Made by a program: the position numbers and the translations under genes | Shown here: piece by piece, positions 16,944-25,548 of the stretch | How positions within the stretch are numbered: position 1 is the stretch's first letter | Layout: each line of letters opens with the position of its first letter | Notes under the pieces: generated by a model | What the model saw: only the letters and a program-made list of their open reading frames with translations | Database searches by the model: none | What the model was told of the DNA's origin: nothing | DNA from: Pseudomonas profundi | GTDB taxonomy: Bacteria > Pseudomonadota > Gammaproteobacteria > Pseudomonadales > Pseudomonadaceae | Assembly: GCF_008638305.1 (NCBI RefSeq) | Contig: NZ_VTPZ01000006.1 | Span: 142,972-206,971 of the forward strand | Direction of reading: 5' to 3' | Length of the DNA stretch: 64,000 nucleotides

Positions 16944-17489
16944 TCAACCCAGCAGTCGTACTGGGTCGTTGCCATCCCAGCTGGCAGCGGCGGCTTTCAT
17001 ATCATCGAAAACGGCCATATGCTCAGTGGGGAAGTCGATCAATTCTACCAGCAGCCCACCGGCATCAACGTAGATCGCTTCGCCGCCACCCGGTAGCCAG
17101 ACTTCCTGCATCACCTCGGCACCGTTTGCCGCGCATGTGGCACGCGCCTGGTCCATATTGTCCACGACCAGGCAGACATGATGCATGCCTTCGTGGCCTT
17201 GCTCGAGCCAGCGCTGGTAGATGGATGGTGCGTCATTGTGTTGCCGGATGAGCTCAATCTGCATGTCGCCCCAGTAGGCAATGGCCACTGAGAAATCCAG
17301 CTCGACAGGTTGACCACGGTATTTGCAGGCATCGACCTGTATATGCTGCATATCGAAAAAGGGGCCGACTCCCATGGTTTCCGTCCAATAGTGCAAAGTG
17401 GCATCGTAGTTTTTCGGTACCCAGGCCAGCTGCATGATGGTGCCGAGTTGGGAAATCAGATTTTTTTGCTTATTGGGAACAGTGGTCAT
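16944..17489 (-). CDS. VOC-family protein (glyoxalase fold)
   Basis: A 181-residue vicinal-oxygen-chelate protein. The N-terminal half starts with the pattern LAWVPKNYDATLHYWTETMG and the second half has GMHHVCLVVDNMDQA, giving the usual paired beta-alpha-beta-beta-beta modules with likely metal ligands His and Glu. Methylmalonyl-CoA epimerase and dioxygenases share this fold. It is the first gene of the minus-strand operon, 49 bases before the kinase. A CoA-thioester epimerase role would suit a pathway that changes hydroxyl position, but there is no direct proof. Confidence 0.82.
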   Translation of the reverse strand: MTTVPNKQKNLISQLGTIMQLAWVPKNYDATLHYWTETMGVGPFFDMQHIQVDACKYRGQPVELDFSVAIAYWGDMQIELIRQHNDAPSIYQRWLEQGHEGMHHVCLVVDNMDQARATCAANGAEVMQEVWLPGGGEAIYVDAGGLLVELIDFPTEHMAVFDDMKAAAASWDGNDPVRLLG

Positions 17490-17581
17490 AGCCGGAGCCT
17501 TCTTGAGTTGTTGTTTTTATCCTGCGAAGCGGGGGAGCGATCAGCTTGCCCTGAAATCCATATCAGACTAACCTTAACAAT

Positions 17582-17602
17582 AAAACAAATCAAAATGTTT
17601 TT
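17582..17602. promoter_or_regulatory. Candidate operator, site 3
   Basis: The dyad AAAACAAATCAAAATGTTTT lies about 95 bases upstream of the VOC start in a 352-base intergenic region. Its arms AAAACA and TGTTTT are perfect inverted copies, and it resembles site 2 (AAAACAATCATGATGGTTT). The likeness suggests that the TetR protein also controls the kinase operon. The rest of the interval holds a GC-rich fold-back near 17638-17675 and nothing else I can name. Confidence 0.35.
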
Positions 17603-17841
17603 ATTGGACTGTTTCCTCGAAGCCGGTCCACCAAGAAAGGCTGCCTGGCACCGAACCAGGCGACACAGCAGGCAGCACCTGCTCGGTACCAGAGCACCAG
17701 GAGTTCTTGCCTACTGGCTGTGCTGAACTAAGCTCCGTATGGATTCTTGAAGTATTGCACGGGGCAGCATTGCCGGACTCCCAGTTGTGGGCAAGTGACT
17801 CCATGATAGAAACAAAGACAGCAGTAAAAGGAAACGTAGTG

Positions 17842-18714
17842 ATGCTGATAAAACAGATGTGTCGGTTTTTGATGGTGATTTGCACCAGTCTGGTTATGCC
17901 TGTGCAAGCTCAGACTACGGCTGAGTCTGAGGATGCAGAAGCAGCCCGCGAGCTTCTCACCGAAGCGGTTGAGTACTACAAGGAAAACGGGGATAAGGCC
18001 CTGGCCGTTTTCAGCAGGCAAGGGCCCTTCGTCAAGGACAACCTCTACGTCTATGTGGTGAACACCAACGGCATCATGCTGGCCAGCGGCGGGCCGTCGG
18101 TCATGTTGACCGGCCGGGATATTTACAACGCGGTCGACGATGATCTGAAGAAAAAATTCGAGGACGCACTAAGCAGGCCGGAGTCCGACACCATTCACGA
18201 AGGGGAATACCCCTGGAGCGGGTGGGAGACCGCCGGGCGCGAAATTACCAAGCACGTGTATTATCAGCGGGTCGAGGACAAGATCTTTGTGGTGGGCTAT
18301 TACCAGCCCCGAGCGAGCGCTGAAGATGCCCTGAAGTTGCTGGACACGGCAGTAGAGGCTGTACGTGCGGATCCGCGAGAAACCTTCAAGGCAGTCAATG
18401 CGCTTGATTCAAGGTTCTACAAGGATGACCTGTATGTTTTTGTGGTGGAACTTGAGAACAATCGTTTTGTTGCCCATGGCTCCAATCTTCGACTGGTAGG
18501 CCGCGACTTCAGTCAATTGACTGATACCACCGGCAAGCCCTTCGGAAAGGAAGCGGTAGACAAGATCGCCAAGTCCGATACTGCGGAATTCAGCTACCAG
18601 TGGAAGCACCCGATCAGCGGCGACATCGAGAGCAAGCACGCCCATGCGCGGAAGGTCGGTGATTATCTGGTAGTGGTGGGGTATTACGAGCCAGGCAGCA
18701 AGGCTGCAGAGTAG
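17842..18714 (+). CDS. Secreted stand-alone double Cache-domain protein
   Basis: A 290-residue protein with an N-terminal signal peptide ending near VQAQ (residue 24). Two homologous Cache-like modules follow. Each contains a (D/N)LYV(Y/F)VV strand, a GRD turn and a final VVGYY strand (about residues 40-160 and 170-285). There is no transmembrane output, HAMP or kinase domain, so it is probably a free periplasmic ligand-binding protein. The ATG at 17842 has AAGGAAA 8 bases upstream; an earlier ATG would place the signal peptide internally. A strong palindrome follows its stop. Cache domains bind small acids or amines; the partner is unknown. Confidence 0.83.
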   Translation: MLIKQMCRFLMVICTSLVMPVQAQTTAESEDAEAARELLTEAVEYYKENGDKALAVFSRQGPFVKDNLYVYVVNTNGIMLASGGPSVMLTGRDIYNAVDDDLKKKFEDALSRPESDTIHEGEYPWSGWETAGREITKHVYYQRVEDKIFVVGYYQPRASAEDALKLLDTAVEAVRADPRETFKAVNALDSRFYKDDLYVFVVELENNRFVAHGSNLRLVGRDFSQLTDTTGKPFGKEAVDKIAKSDTAEFSYQWKHPISGDIESKHAHARKVGDYLVVVGYYEPGSKAAE

Positions 18715-18763
18715 CGCCGCGCGGCCTGCGTTCGTTCGAGCGCAGGCGGCCAACGGTAACGTG

Positions 18764-19633
18764 CTACCGAGTCATTCCGCTGGCAGCACTCAGCTGCTGG
18801 CACACACTGTACTTGCCGCTGGTTTCATCTCGTTCCACCCGAGCTACCGCCACCTGTGGATCGTGGGTAAAAACCAGTCGGCCTTTTGCGGCAACCAGAT
18901 AGTCGAGCAGGGCTTCTTTTTCCTCGATCAGGCCTTCCGGAAACCGGTCGTAACCCATGGTGATGGGCAGGTTTACCCAGGGCGCGCCGGGAATCAGGTC
19001 GCCTGGGAATACCACCGGGCCGTCTGGCATATCGAACTCGGGGATCATCAGCCCCGGGGTATGGCCGTCGCTGAAACGAAAGCGCCAGTCAGGGCCAAGC
19101 GTTTGAGACTGGTCGCCATCGTTGATCAGTTCCAGTCGGCCGCTGTCTTCCATCATTGTCAGAAGCTCGGGGATGAACGATGCCTGATCGCGCGGATGTG
19201 GGCGCTTGGCACGGCACCAATGACGCTGTCCGGTGACGAAGGTGGCGTTGGGAAACAGCAGCTGCAGTGGCTTGTTCGCATCCCACTCCGACAGCAGGCC
19301 GCCGGCGTGGTCGAAATGCATGTGTGTCAGCACCACCACGTCAATGTCTTCATGACGCAGGCCTGCCGCGGCGAGGCTGTCGAGCAGTACATGGCCGGAT
19401 TCGACAACGCCGTAGCGTTCCTTGAGCCTGGGCTCGAAAAAGGCGCCGATGCCAGTCTCTACCAGAATATTGCGATCGTCTTCCTGCACCAGCATGGCGC
19501 GGCAGCTCAGCCGTATGCGGTTGGCTTCGTCCGTCTCGACCCAACGCGACCAGAGTGCCTTGGGTGCGTTGCCGAACATGGCGCCGCCGTCCAGACGCTG
19601 GCTGTTGCCCTCAATAGTGGTAAAGCTGCGCAC
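18764..19633 (-). CDS. MBL-fold metallo-hydrolase
   Basis: A 289-residue metallo-beta-lactamase-fold hydrolase with the zinc motif [10 protein letters not shown] (about residue 108), a later His in SDGHTPG and an Asp in FPGDLIPG. Members include lactonases, thioesterases and esterases. The start is a GTG at 19633 with AAGGAG 9 bases upstream; the longer frame overlaps the permease gene. It is third in the CoA ligase / permease / hydrolase operon, so a thioesterase or lactonase role towards the ligase substrate is plausible. No secretion signal is seen. Confidence 0.87.
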   Translation of the reverse strand: MRSFTTIEGNSQRLDGGAMFGNAPKALWSRWVETDEANRIRLSCRAMLVQEDDRNILVETGIGAFFEPRLKERYGVVESGHVLLDSLAAAGLRHEDIDVVVLTHMHFDHAGGLLSEWDANKPLQLLFPNATFVTGQRHWCRAKRPHPRDQASFIPELLTMMEDSGRLELINDGDQSQTLGPDWRFRFSDGHTPGLMIPEFDMPDGPVVFPGDLIPGAPWVNLPITMGYDRFPEGLIEEKEALLDYLVAAKGRLVFTHDPQVAVARVERDETSGKYSVCQQLSAASGMTR

Positions 19634-19683
19634 AGATATTCTCCTTTGCTGACAGCTGCCAGGCGTAAGCCTGGCAGCCGTGA

Positions 19684-21093
19684 TCATGGGGTATCGCGGA
19701 CTGCAGTCGTGTCGACCGCAGTCTCCCTGGTCTCGGCGTCCGTGTCGGTATCACGCACGCTGCGAAAGCGCAGGACATGGGTGCGTTCCACCAGCAGATA
19801 CAGCACCGCGCCCGCCGCCAGGCCCCAACCTGCGCCATATACCGCCAGTACGACACCCATGGTGCCGGCCACGCCGCGCTCGGTATTGTTGTTCAGCTGC
19901 TCGAAGCCGACCATCAGACAGATATAGCCGGTGAGAATCAGCGTCAGCGATAGAGCGATGGGCAGCACCGGCTGGAAAAAGCTCACCAGTGGCAGCATGA
20001 ACAGCGCGAGAAAACCGGTAATCCAGAAGGTGCCTGCGCCGCTATAGATGGAGTCCATCGCTTTGCGACCGTACTTGTAACGCTCGGCCATGGTGGCAGC
20101 GACAGCGGTCCAGATCGGACCTGCGAGGCCGGGGTAGGGTGCGAAGAAGGCGTGCAGGCCGTTGCGCAGGGCGGTGACGATGTGCGCGCGGTCGATGTTG
20201 TTCTCGATCACCTCGTCCGGGCGCAGCTCGTCGGCACGTTGCATCAGCGATTGACCAACGATGATGTCACCGAAGGCGATGATGTAGGCGATAACAGCGG
20301 TGGGAACCGCGTACAGGAATATCTCTGGATCCGGAAAGCCGACATTGAACGGCAGGTAGTTCCAGATTTCGCCAAACGCCGGCTGGGTGATGCCCCAGCG
20401 CACGTCGGGCATCTTGTACTCACCCACGGCGATGCCGACGATGATGGCTACCAGCATCCCGGGCACCATGCCGTAATTGACGATCTTGCGCATCATTGGC
20501 ACGCGCTCGGTGAGTCCCTTGAAGGATACCGAGAACATCAGGTACAGGCAGATCAGGCTACCCAGCACCAGCGAAATCGGCGTGTTGGCCAGGCGTCCAC
20601 CGCTGGATATCTCGCCCATCAGTGCAGCGATACCCGCGCCGATAATGATGCCGCCCTTCATCGAGTTTGGCACGATGCGCACCATCACGCTGCCGAGTCG
20701 GGTCACGCCCAATATCAGGAAGATCAGGAATACCAGGAACTGCAGCGCGAACAGTGCCTGGATGGCCTCAGGGCCAGGTTCGAAATCACTCAGAAACAAC
20801 AGTACCACTGGAATCGCAGGGGTAATCCAGCCGGGCACCATCGGCACGCCGAGCAGCGCCGGCAACATGAAGCCTACGCCGCATACAACGACGTAGGCGA
20901 GCGCCACGTCATAGGGCAGGCCGAGGTACTTTTCCAGCAGCGGGATCATGCCGAGACTGACCACGAACATGATCAGCGCCTGCATCATCTCGGCGGTTTC
21001 CCAGCGATAGTGAATAAACGGCAGCCGGATCTTGAATGGACCGCAGGCCCAGAAGGGTTGCTCAGCGCCGTCGGCGCGCTTGAAGAGTTGCAT
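19684..21093 (-). CDS. NCS2-like (xanthine/uracil-type) permease
   Basis: A 469-residue integral membrane protein with about twelve to fourteen hydrophobic segments. It resembles the nucleobase-cation symporter 2 fold in the [14 protein letters not shown] loop (about residue 83) and in the later [11 protein letters not shown] segment. It does not look like a standard UraA or xanthine permease. The flanking CoA ligase suggests that the cargo is a carboxylate rather than a base; this is inference. It lies 78 bases after the ligase and 50 before the hydrolase, all on one strand. Confidence 0.78.
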   Translation of the reverse strand: MQLFKRADGAEQPFWACGPFKIRLPFIHYRWETAEMMQALIMFVVSLGMIPLLEKYLGLPYDVALAYVVVCGVGFMLPALLGVPMVPGWITPAIPVVLLFLSDFEPGPEAIQALFALQFLVFLIFLILGVTRLGSVMVRIVPNSMKGGIIIGAGIAALMGEISSGGRLANTPISLVLGSLICLYLMFSVSFKGLTERVPMMRKIVNYGMVPGMLVAIIVGIAVGEYKMPDVRWGITQPAFGEIWNYLPFNVGFPDPEIFLYAVPTAVIAYIIAFGDIIVGQSLMQRADELRPDEVIENNIDRAHIVTALRNGLHAFFAPYPGLAGPIWTAVAATMAERYKYGRKAMDSIYSGAGTFWITGFLALFMLPLVSFFQPVLPIALSLTLILTGYICLMVGFEQLNNNTERGVAGTMGVVLAVYGAGWGLAAGAVLYLLVERTHVLRFRSVRDTDTDAETRETAVDTTAVRDTP

Positions 21094-21171
21094 ACTGACC
21101 TCCGTCAGCCGCCCCGTGGACGGCTGCTTATTGTTGTTGAGTTGGAAATCTGAAACGTTGGAAAGCCGGGC

Positions 21172-22791
21172 TCAGATCGCCTTCGCCCAGTCGCGCAGTA
21201 CAAACTTCTGGATCTTGCCGGTGGATGTTTTAGGCAGGTCGGTGAAGACCAAAGTCTTGGGCACCTTGAACGCCGCCAGATGCTGTCTGCAGAAATCCAT
21301 GATGCTGGCTTCGTCAGTCTGCTGACCGCTCTTGAGCGTTATGTAGGCACAGGGCGTTTCACCCCATTTCTCGTCCGGTCGTGCTACCACGGCGGCTTCC
21401 ATAACGGCCGGGTGCTTGTAGAGCGTGTCTTCCACCTCGATGGTCGAAATGTTCTCGCCGCCGGAAATAATGATGTCCTTGAGCCGGTCCTTGATCTCGA
21501 TGTAGCCGTTGGGATGGCACACGGCGAGGTCGCCAGTGTGGAACCAGCCGCCTTCGAACGCTTCGGCGGTCGCCTCGGGGTTCTTCAGGTAGCCTTTCAT
21601 TACGGTGTTGCCACGCATGAAGATTTCACCGATGGTCTCACCATCCGCAGGGACCGGCTTCATTCCAACCGGGTTGGCCACCATCACCCCTTCAAGGGTG
21701 GGATAGCGCACGCCCTGGCGGGATTTGAGCTGGGCACGTTGTTCCAGCGGCAGCTCGTCCCAGGCGTCGTGCCAGGCGCATACGGTTACCGGGCCATAGA
21801 CCTCGGTCAGCCCATACACGTGCATGACTTCGATGCCCATGGCTTCAACCGCACCGATGACCTTGGCCGGAGGCGCTGCCCCGGCCACCTGCGCCTTGAC
21901 CGGATGATCGATCGCGGCCTTGGCGCTCTCGGGCATATTGACCAAAGCGTTAAGCACGATCGGAGCGCCGCTCATGTGGGTCACGCCGTGCTCGTGAATC
22001 AGGTTGAGGATTTTTTGTGGATCGACCCGACGTAGGCATACGTGCACGCCGGCCAGCGCCGTTACGGTCCAGGGGTGACACCAGCCGTTGCAATGAAACA
22101 TCGGCAAGGTCCACAGATAGACCGGGTGTTGGCCCATGCTCCATGTCATCTGGTTGCCCAGGGCATTCAGGTAGGCGCCGCGGTGGTGATAGACCACGCC
22201 CTTCGGGTTGCCGGTGGTGCCGGAGGTGTAGTTCAGCGAGATGGCTTGCCATTCGTCGTTCGGCCAGTGCCAGGCGAACTCAGGGTCACCTTCGGCCAGG
22301 AAAGCTTCGTAATCCAGCTCGCTGACCGCTTCACCTTCACCATATTCCGGGTCGTCGACGTCCACGACCAGGATGGGCCGGTCGAACAACTCAACGGCTT
22401 CGCGGATAACGGCATGGAATTCGCGGTCGGTAATCAGTACGCGGGCTTCGCCGTGATTCAGCATGAAGGCGATGGCCTCAGCGTCCAGACGTACGTTCAG
22501 GGTGTTGAGCACGGCACCGGACATGGGAATGGCAAAATGTGCTTCAACCATCGCCGGTATGTTCGGCAGCATTACCGCTACCGTATCGCCTGCACCCACA
22601 CCACGATTGGCCAGGGCAGAGGCCAGACGACGACAGCGTTGATAGGTCTCGCTCCAGGTGCGTCGAATGGCGCCATGGATGATCGCCGGGTAATCGGGGT
22701 AGACGTTGGCTGTACGTTCGATGAAACTCAGCGGCGTGAGCGCAACGTGATTGACCGGGCTTTGCGAAAGACCTTCCTGAAAGATAGACAT
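21172..22791 (-). CDS. Acyl-CoA synthetase, DmdB-like (methylthiopropionyl-CoA ligase type)
   Basis: A 539-residue AMP-forming CoA ligase. Motifs: LNYTSGTTGNPKG (about residue 185), YGLTEVYGP (about 325), WFHTGDLAV (about 415) and PKTSTGKIQKFVLRDWA with the A10 Lys at the C-terminus. Overall the N-terminal start pattern and length recall DmdB and related medium-chain ligases of marine bacteria, but several ligases share them. The ATG at 22791 follows AGGTGG; an upstream GTG at 22800 is less likely. It heads an operon with a permease and hydrolase and is divergent from the two-component genes that probably control it. Confidence 0.88.
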   Translation of the reverse strand: MSIFQEGLSQSPVNHVALTPLSFIERTANVYPDYPAIIHGAIRRTWSETYQRCRRLASALANRGVGAGDTVAVMLPNIPAMVEAHFAIPMSGAVLNTLNVRLDAEAIAFMLNHGEARVLITDREFHAVIREAVELFDRPILVVDVDDPEYGEGEAVSELDYEAFLAEGDPEFAWHWPNDEWQAISLNYTSGTTGNPKGVVYHHRGAYLNALGNQMTWSMGQHPVYLWTLPMFHCNGWCHPWTVTALAGVHVCLRRVDPQKILNLIHEHGVTHMSGAPIVLNALVNMPESAKAAIDHPVKAQVAGAAPPAKVIGAVEAMGIEVMHVYGLTEVYGPVTVCAWHDAWDELPLEQRAQLKSRQGVRYPTLEGVMVANPVGMKPVPADGETIGEIFMRGNTVMKGYLKNPEATAEAFEGGWFHTGDLAVCHPNGYIEIKDRLKDIIISGGENISTIEVEDTLYKHPAVMEAAVVARPDEKWGETPCAYITLKSGQQTDEASIMDFCRQHLAAFKVPKTLVFTDLPKTSTGKIQKFVLRDWAKAI

Positions 22792-22911
22792 GATTCCCAC
22801 CTGCGGCGATGTTGTTAGCTCTAGGGTCTGGTAAAGCGCCAGTGCACTTACCAGAGGCTATGGGGTTATTTATAGTTATCCCCATAACATATGGAAATAT
22901 GACTATGGTTT

Positions 22912-22929
22912 TATAGTATAAATACTATA
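22912..22929. promoter_or_regulatory. Palindromic operator candidate in divergent promoter region
   Basis: TATAGTAT-AA-ATACTATA is a perfect 8+8 dyad, 22 bases before the histidine kinase start and about 120 bases before the CoA ligase. A second imperfect dyad, GGGG...CCCC, lies at 22863-22883. In a divergent region next to a FixJ/LuxR-type regulator gene this is a natural binding site for that regulator; not tested. Confidence 0.45.
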
Positions 22930-22950
22930 GCCTTAAAAAGAGGGTGCCGC

Positions 22951-24426
22951 GTGAGGAAGAACAAGCCGCAACGGGCAACGAGTGATCGCTCTCCAGGCAT
23001 CGATGCCGCTGCGTGGATGTTGGAAAGCGACCCTCAACCAGCTGTCGTGCTGGATAACGACGGTTGCGTTCAGGCTCTGAATCCTGCGATGCGGGACCTG
23101 GCTGGCATTGGCCAGCCGACTGAACTGTTGCCGCCAAACTTTCTCCATCTCGCACGTGCTTGTCTGAGCCAGCAACGAGCCATTCCAGAGGTCGAAGCGC
23201 AGGCGGCGGATGGCCGGTTTCTGCTCTGGACATTTATTCCCATCGCCGCCGTTCACCTGGTGCTGGCGCGGGGGCAGGACGCCACAGAGCGGTTGCGCCA
23301 ACAACAGGATGCAACCGTCGCCAGCCGCCTCTATCGGCTGATCATCGAAAACACCACAGATCTGATTTCGCGGCACACACCAGACGGGCGTTTTCTGGAC
23401 GCTTCGCCTGCGTCCTGGACCTTGTTGGGGTACTGGCCCGAGCAGCTACGCGGCACCTCTATCCAGGCGATGTTTCATCCGCTGGAAAGCGAACGCCTGC
23501 TCAAGCGCTACCGGGACGAACTGGAGCAGGAAGGCTACCTCACCGCCACTTATCGTATCCGGCACCAGCAGGGTCATTATTTGTGGTTCGAAACGGCCAG
23601 TCGCGCGATCCGCGAAACCTATACCGGCCGGGTAGTGGAGATGGTCAGCGTCTCGCGGGATATCACCGAGCGCATGCGTACAGAGGAAAGCAACCGGCGT
23701 TTGCAGGACGAGCTGGCGCATGCCGCACGGCTGGCGACTCTGGGTGAACTGGCGTCGGGGATTGCGCACGAAATGAACCAGCCGCTGGCTGCGATCATGA
23801 ATTACGCCGGGGCCAGCCAGCGCTATCTCGCAGGTCTGGGGCATGTCGATGGCCGCCAGGAAAAGGTGCGCCAGGGACTGGAGCGCATCGCTAGGCATGC
23901 TGATCACGCCTCCAAAGTGATCAAGCGCTTGAGGGCCTTCCTGCGCAAGGGGCCGCGCAAGGTCCAGCGGATAAACCTTGCGGCGCTGGCGCAGGACGCC
24001 ATACGTTTGTGCGCCTGGGAGGCGAGCCAGCTTCAGGTACATATAGCTGAGCAGATTCCGGACGGCTTGCCGGATGTGTACGTCGATCCGATCCTGCTCG
24101 AACAGGTCATGCTCAATCTGCTGCGTAATGCGATTGAGGCAAACCGGGAAAACCATCCGGACAGCGCCTCGCTGATCACGCTCAGACTGGGCGTTGCGGC
24201 AGCAAAGGTCGAGATTGAAGTCGTAGACGAAGGCCCGGGCGCGACCGCTGAGCAGCTCGAGAAAATGTTCACGCCGTTTTACACCAGCAAGGCTGATGGG
24301 TTGGGCTTGGGTCTATCAATGAGTCGCGGTATCGTGGAGGACTTTGGCGGTGGGCTGAGTGCCGAGCTCGCTGATTCAGGCGGGCTGCGGCTTTATTGCT
24401 GGCTGCCGGCCGCAGAAAATAGATAA
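22951..24426 (+). CDS. Soluble PAS-domain sensor histidine kinase
   Basis: A 491-residue kinase with a degenerate N-terminal PAS-like region (about residues 20-95), a clear PAS/PAC domain (about 115-245), then the phosphoacceptor His in ASGIAHEMNQPLAAI (about residue 272), the N box NLLRNAIEAN and the G boxes DEGPGATAEQ and GLGLGLS. No transmembrane segment is evident, so it senses an internal signal, as FixL-type kinases do. It starts at GTG 22951 behind GAGGGTG. The response regulator follows after 20 bases. It is divergent from the CoA ligase operon, its likely target. Confidence 0.92.
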   Translation: MRKNKPQRATSDRSPGIDAAAWMLESDPQPAVVLDNDGCVQALNPAMRDLAGIGQPTELLPPNFLHLARACLSQQRAIPEVEAQAADGRFLLWTFIPIAAVHLVLARGQDATERLRQQQDATVASRLYRLIIENTTDLISRHTPDGRFLDASPASWTLLGYWPEQLRGTSIQAMFHPLESERLLKRYRDELEQEGYLTATYRIRHQQGHYLWFETASRAIRETYTGRVVEMVSVSRDITERMRTEESNRRLQDELAHAARLATLGELASGIAHEMNQPLAAIMNYAGASQRYLAGLGHVDGRQEKVRQGLERIARHADHASKVIKRLRAFLRKGPRKVQRINLAALAQDAIRLCAWEASQLQVHIAEQIPDGLPDVYVDPILLEQVMLNLLRNAIEANRENHPDSASLITLRLGVAAAKVEIEVVDEGPGATAEQLEKMFTPFYTSKADGLGLGLSMSRGIVEDFGGGLSAELADSGGLRLYCWLPAAENR

Positions 24427-24446
24427 GCCATTCAAGGAGAAAAGCA

Positions 24447-25085
24447 ATGCCCGGGACGCCACAGCAGGTCGTTTACGTGGTGGATGATGACCAGGGATTG
24501 CTTGATTCCACGCTCTGGTTGCTCGAATCGGTCGGTCTGCAAGGTGTGCCTTTCACTAGCGGCCGTGCTTTTCTTGAAGCCTGTGATCCCTGTCTGCCAT
24601 CCTGCGTACTGCTCGACGTCCGTATGCCAGGCATGGGTGGTCTGGCTGTTCAGGAAGCCATGCGTGAGCGCGGTATCGAGCTGCCGGTAATCTTCGTCAG
24701 CGGCCACGCGGATGTCCCCTTGGTCGTGCGGGCTTTTCGCAGCGGCGCCGTTGATTTCATTGAAAAACCCTATAACGAGCAGCTGCTGCTGGATAGTGTG
24801 CAGCGTGCGCTCAGTCTGGTTCCGTCCCAACACGACCGCCCTGAAAAACATGAAGTGCAGTCGCGGCTGGAAAGTCTGACGCCCCGTGAACGCGACATCC
24901 TGCTGCCGCTCGTGCAGGGCTACAGCAATCGTGAAATAGCCGAGCAACTCGGCATCAGCGTGAAAACCGTCGATCTGTATCGTTCGAGAGTAATGAAACG
25001 AATGCAGGCGGACAGTTTGCCGGCATTGGTGGGCATGGTTATTGGCGTGGGTGTGATCGACCCTTTCACCCTGCAAGCCCAGTAA
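24447..25085 (+). CDS. FixJ/LuxR-type response regulator
   Basis: A 212-residue regulator with an N-terminal receiver domain (acidic pocket VVDDD at residues 10-14, phosphoacceptor Asp in CVLLDVRMPG near residue 55, conserved Lys in FIEKPY) and a C-terminal LuxR helix-turn-helix (LTPRERDILLPLVQGYSNREIAEQLGISVKTV in two parts, about residues 145-180). AAGGAGAAAAGCA precedes the ATG. It forms a two-component pair with the upstream kinase. By family rule, phosphorylation promotes DNA binding and usually activation; the 22912 palindrome is the obvious candidate site. Confidence 0.93.
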   Translation: MPGTPQQVVYVVDDDQGLLDSTLWLLESVGLQGVPFTSGRAFLEACDPCLPSCVLLDVRMPGMGGLAVQEAMRERGIELPVIFVSGHADVPLVVRAFRSGAVDFIEKPYNEQLLLDSVQRALSLVPSQHDRPEKHEVQSRLESLTPRERDILLPLVQGYSNREIAEQLGISVKTVDLYRSRVMKRMQADSLPALVGMVIGVGVIDPFTLQAQ

Positions 25086-25170
25086 CAGCGGCAGCGGTGA
25101 GATCCATGGCTTAGCGCCAGGGCCGGCGGGCTGCGGAGCAAGGTAGCCCAGGAATTGAGCAAAGCCGGAA

Positions 25171-25210
25171 AACAAAAAAGGCAGATCAATGGTTAGATTG
25201 ATCTGCCTTT
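25171..25210 (-). terminator. Intrinsic terminator of the initiator tRNA
   Basis: On the minus strand a 13-bp stem (AGGCAGATCAAT with ATTGATCTGCCT, plus flanking A:T pairs, 25178-25190 with 25197-25210) with a six-base loop is followed by a T-rich tail, read as TTTTTTGTTTT. It begins 7 bases after the tRNA 3' end, as expected for a single tRNA transcription unit. Confidence 0.88.
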
Positions 25211-25217
25211 ACTTGTC

Positions 25218-25294
<77 letters not shown>

Positions 25295-25306
25295 TCTGTG
25301 GCGGCC

Positions 25307-25334
25307 ATTCTACGGAATAAGGCCGAGCTGTCAA
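25307..25334 (-). promoter_or_regulatory. Sigma-70 promoter of the initiator tRNA
   Basis: On the minus strand TTGACA (25329-25334) and TAGAAT (25307-25312) are separated by 16 bases, and the -10 lies 13 bases from the mature 5' end. The -35 is a perfect consensus, as expected for a strong stable-RNA promoter. Confidence 0.85.
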
Positions 25335-25548
25335 GCACTTGAAGTAAAAAGAATTTTTTAGACGGGTAAGGCAGTCCCAGTGCTCCGCTGATCTGCCCGT
25401 CGATTTGATCAGAAGTCGCCGGATGGTGCTGGCTCCGAGCTTGGTGGCCATTTAATGACCTCTACGTCTGGCGCTGCCAGCACGCTTAGCGGATACTCCT
25501 GAAATGGCGAACAAAGTTCGCGGACAGGATATTGGCCGGGGGGGTGAC

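Noticed and set aside
18761..19927. 388-residue plus-strand open frame
   Set aside because: It is antisense to the MBL hydrolase with its THMHFDH motif and runs into the permease; a shadow of GC-rich coding.
24432..25175. 247-residue minus-strand frame opposite the response regulator
   Set aside because: It mirrors the FixJ-like gene, which has all receiver and LuxR motifs.
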